Assembly (NCBI GenBank): GCA_027074515.1 | Contig: JALTCQ010000032.1 | Coordinates: 2,261-10,102, forward strand | Direction: 5' to 3' | Length of the DNA stretch: 7,842 nucleotides | From: Microcaldota archaeon | Lineage (GTDB): Archaea > Iainarchaeota > Iainarchaeia > JAADDC01 | Translations under genes and position numbers: made by a program | Part shown: positions 7,068 through 7,842 of the stretch, piece after piece | Numbering within the stretch: position 1 is the first letter of the stretch | How the letters are laid out: every line of letters starts with the position of its first letter | Notes under the pieces: model-generated | Seen by the model: the letters and a program-made list of their open reading frames with translations, nothing else | What the model was told of the DNA's origin: nothing | Database searches by the model: none

Positions 7068-7075
7068 TATATAAG
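7068..7075 (-). promoter_or_regulatory. TATA box of the DMT gene
   Basis: On the - strand CTTATATA (7075 to 7068) is a near-ideal archaeal box A. It ends 21 nt before the GTG at 7046. The spacing implies a leaderless mRNA and decides the start codon of the membrane protein. Confidence 0.7.
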
Positions 7076-7132
7076 ACACTGCGTTCGCAACAGGCAATTA
7101 TGCAACGGGGAAATCAGGAGTTATAGAACTGA

Positions 7133-7147
7133 GGGGGCGGAGCCCCC
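7133..7147. repeat. Perfect GC hairpin downstream of tRNA-Pro
   Basis: GGGGGC (7133-7138) and GCCCCC (7142-7147) are perfect inverted repeats around GGA. The element begins nine bases after the 3' end of tRNA-Pro on the - strand and lies before the DMT promoter. It could protect or end the tRNA precursor. No T tract follows on the - strand, so it is not a classical terminator. Confidence 0.6.
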
Positions 7148-7155
7148 GCGGTTCA

Positions 7156-7231
7156 TGGGGCCGCCGAGATTCGAACTCGGGATCTCAGGCACCCCAAGCC
7201 TGAATGCTAGGCCAGGCTACACCACGGCCCC
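7156..7231 (-). tRNA. tRNA-Pro (anticodon GGG)
   Basis: A complete 76-nt cloverleaf is seen on the - strand. The acceptor stem GGGGCCG (7231-7225) pairs with CGGCCCC (7163-7157), and the discriminator is A at 7156. The D arm is GTGT-AGCCTGGCCTA-GCAT, with two G-U pairs. The anticodon stem CAGGC/GCCTG encloses TTGGGGT, with anticodon GGG at 7195-7193. The T arm is CCGAG-TTCGAAT-CTCGG. There is no intron and CCA is not encoded. I see no TATA box in the GC-rich sequence immediately upstream. The nearest one is near 7410, so the tRNA is probably cut from a longer transcript that includes the preceding 150 nt. Confidence 0.97.
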
Positions 7232-7368
7232 GCCAACAGCCGCCATCCCGGCTGGCGTGACGGTGAGTAGGGCATTCGCTTCCGCTCAGCCCTACGCTCC
7301 ATTGTGCGTCTGGTTGGAAGACCGGACCCGCGTCAGCGCCGGCAGATGCTCGGCCGCACCACGGCCCC
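7220..7368 (-). repeat. Direct repeat of the first 12 nt of tRNA-Pro (7231-7220 and 7368-7357)
   Basis: GGGGCCGTGGTG occurs as the acceptor and D-arm start of tRNA-Pro (7231-7220) and again 137 nt upstream (7368-7357). In the upstream copy the bases instead form a local hairpin with the following CGGCC. The feature spans both copies and the sequence between them. It may be a remnant of tRNA duplication, or chance within GC-rich RNA. Confidence 0.6.
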
Positions 7369-7383
7369 AACGTAGCAACCAGC
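7232..7383 (-). ncRNA. Candidate structured non-coding RNA co-transcribed with tRNA-Pro
   Basis: This GC-rich stretch between rpoN and tRNA-Pro has no credible ORF, yet a TATA-like box lies about 25 nt before 7383. On the - strand several hairpins are visible: GGCCG-TGGTG-CGGCC (7366-7352); GCATCTG (7349-7343) with CAGACGC (7312-7306), one A-C mismatch, followed directly by ACA (7305-7303); GTAGGGC (7295-7289) with GCCCTAC (7273-7267), whose 15-nt interior can form tandem G-A pairs and a GGAA tetraloop; and GCCAGCC (7256-7250) with GGC and TGGC (7241-7239, 7235-7232), ending at the tRNA 5' end. The hairpin with ACA recalls H/ACA guide RNAs, but a clean kink-turn and a symmetric guide pocket are not evident. 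Hallmarks of 5S rRNA, SRP RNA, RNase P RNA and C/D box RNAs are absent. Expression is inferred, and both ends are approximate. Confidence 0.5.
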
Positions 7384-7406
7384 AAAACATAGTAAGCAGA
7401 GATAAG

Positions 7407-7414
7407 TATTAAAG
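7407..7414 (-). promoter_or_regulatory. TATA box for the ncRNA/tRNA-Pro transcript
   Basis: On the - strand CTTTAATA (7414 to 7407) follows the rpoN T-rich end and predicts a start near 7384. It is the only good box A between rpoN and tRNA-Pro, so it probably drives the tRNA together with the preceding GC-rich RNA. Confidence 0.5.
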
Positions 7415-7420
7415 AGAAGG

Positions 7421-7433
7421 GGTAAAAGAAAAG
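7421..7433 (-). terminator. T-rich termination signal after rpoN
   Basis: Immediately after the rpoN TGA the - strand reads CTTTTCTTTTACC. Two runs of four T in a pyrimidine tract are typical of archaeal intrinsic termination, and no hairpin is required. Confidence 0.5.
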
Positions 7434-7655
7434 TCACTGGCGGGTGCGCACCGTGGTGTAGTCCATGACCTCCACGAGGAAGTCTTCGGAGGACATGAGG
7501 GTGGCCCTGCAGCAGTAGCGCTTGATTCCGAGGTCCTCGAAGACCTTCTCTGGGTCCTCGCCCTTGGCCACGCGTTCCTTGAACTCCTTGTAGATACGCC
7601 CGCCGATGGGTTTCCCACAGGTAAAGCAACGCACGGGTGGAAGCACGGCTGTCAC
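7434..7655 (-). CDS. rpoN: DNA-directed RNA polymerase subunit N (Rpb10 homologue)
   Basis: The 73-residue protein is an archaeal Rpb10-type subunit that helps hold the RpoD-RpoL platform of RNA polymerase. The zinc site is visible as CFTC (Cys10, Cys13) and RYCC (Cys48, Cys49), with PVRCFTCGKPIGG near the start and a KVFEDLGIKRYCCR helix-turn typical of the family. The start is GTG 7655, whose bases overlap the TGA of rps9 (GTGA), so translation is probably coupled. The start places two to four extra residues before PVRCFTC compared with the shortest homologues. The C-terminal VRTRQ is unremarkable. The rps9-rpoN order is conserved in archaea. The archaeal name rpoN is unrelated to bacterial sigma-54. 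Confidence 0.96.
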   Translation of the reverse strand: MTAVLPPVRCFTCGKPIGGRIYKEFKERVAKGEDPEKVFEDLGIKRYCCRATLMSSEDFLVEVMDYTTVRTRQ

Positions 7656-7842
7656 CTGTAGGACGTCTGCTTCTTCGCGCGAGCCTTCCTGCCGAGTGGC
7701 TTCTTGGGCTCGACGCGGCGGACGTCGTCAACGAGCAGCGTCCTATCGTACTGCATGAACGTATCCCTCAGATCCTCATCCACGGCAACCAGTGCCTTGG
7801 CAATGGCGCCGCGGACGGCAACGGCTTGACCCATAACACCGC
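7652..7842 (-). CDS. rps9: 30S ribosomal protein S9, C-terminal part (5' end outside window)
   Basis: The frame runs open to the window edge and contains the C-terminal 63 residues or so of the archaeal/eukaryotic S9 (eS16-type) protein. GQAVAVRGAIAKAL is the conserved central helix. The ending VEPKKPLGRKARAKKQTSYR matches the archaeal pattern with a basic tail ending in SYR, which reaches the P-site tRNA in ribosome structures. The methionine at 7834 is internal, because the frame continues upstream as Gly-Val and homologues have about 70 more residues. It overlaps the rpoN start by four bases, so the two are in one ribosomal operon that enters from the right. Confidence 0.95.
   Translation of the reverse strand, partial: GVMGQAVAVRGAIAKALVAVDEDLRDTFMQYDRTLLVDDVRRVEPKKPLGRKARAKKQTSYR

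Noticed and set aside
7047..7097. TTG 7097 as the start of the DMT membrane protein
   Set aside because: It lies upstream of the strong CTTATATA box at 7075-7068, and the extra 17 residues do not look like part of an EamA domain.
7220..7368. Attachment-site duplication from an integrated element at tRNA-Pro
   Set aside because: Integrations usually duplicate the tRNA 3' end, the 12-mer is from the 5' end, and only 137 bp without any integrase lie between the copies.
7232..7383. 5S rRNA, SRP RNA, RNase P RNA or a C/D box RNA in the region before tRNA-Pro
   Set aside because: The stretch lacks the GAACnCGGAAGUUAAGC-type core of 5S, the conserved SRP loop, the RNase P P4 strands and a UGAUGA C box. 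Only hairpins and two isolated CTGA motifs are present.
7155..7412. Open frame on the + strand across tRNA-Pro and the GC-rich region
   Set aside because: It reads antisense through the tRNA and the RNA hairpins, has no promoter or family resemblance, and owes its length to high GC.
1..7842. CRISPR array, transposase or inverted-repeat mobile element
   Set aside because: No regularly spaced repeats, transposase-like frames or terminal inverted repeats were seen on either strand.

Overview
This window comes from an archaeon, probably a thermophile. The evidence is an archaeal RNA polymerase subunit N gene overlapping the end of an archaeal/eukaryotic-type ribosomal protein S9 gene, tRNAs without encoded CCA, TATA-box promoters placed for leaderless mRNAs, and heavy use of AGA/AGG arginine and ATA isoleucine codons. 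A eukaryotic-style GT3 glycogen synthase sits among these genes. I cannot name the species or order from sequence alone.

Layout. Positions 8-565 (+) encode a small membrane-anchored Lon-like (S16-type) Ser-Lys protease. A tRNA-Asn(GTT) follows at 600-672. A polysaccharide cluster on the + strand comes next: a glycogen-debranching type amylo-1,6-glucosidase (750-2450), a GT4 glycogen-synthase-like glycosyltransferase (2474-3643) and a GH57 alpha-amylase-like hydrolase (3640-4863). The last two are joined by a GTGA stop/start overlap. A GT3 glycogen synthase (4811-6580, - strand) faces them tail to tail, and the GT3 and GH57 genes overlap by 53 bp. Still on the - strand come a five-helix EamA/DMT-type membrane protein (6636-7046), tRNA-Pro(GGG) (7156-7231), a GC-rich non-coding stretch upstream of it that looks like a structured RNA (about 7232-7383), rpoN (7434-7655) and the 3' part of rps9 (7652 to the window end).

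How it fits together. The four carbohydrate genes form a storage alpha-glucan module. Two GT-B synthases could elongate alpha-1,4 chains, the GH57 enzyme could cut or rearrange them, and the debranching enzyme could remove alpha-1,6 branches. No branching enzyme, sugar-nucleotide pyrophosphorylase or phosphorylase lies in the window. The rps9-rpoN end is ordinary archaeal housekeeping.

Promoters. Three genes (debranching enzyme, GT3, DMT protein) have a CTTA-type TATA element ending 21-22 nt before the start codon, the geometry of leaderless transcription. This fixes the likely starts, including GTG starts for GT3 and DMT. The least explained part is the region between rpoN and tRNA-Pro. It has its own TATA box, no credible ORF, several perfect hairpins and a 12-nt copy of the tRNA-Pro 5' end, so it may be a novel small RNA made in one transcript with the tRNA.
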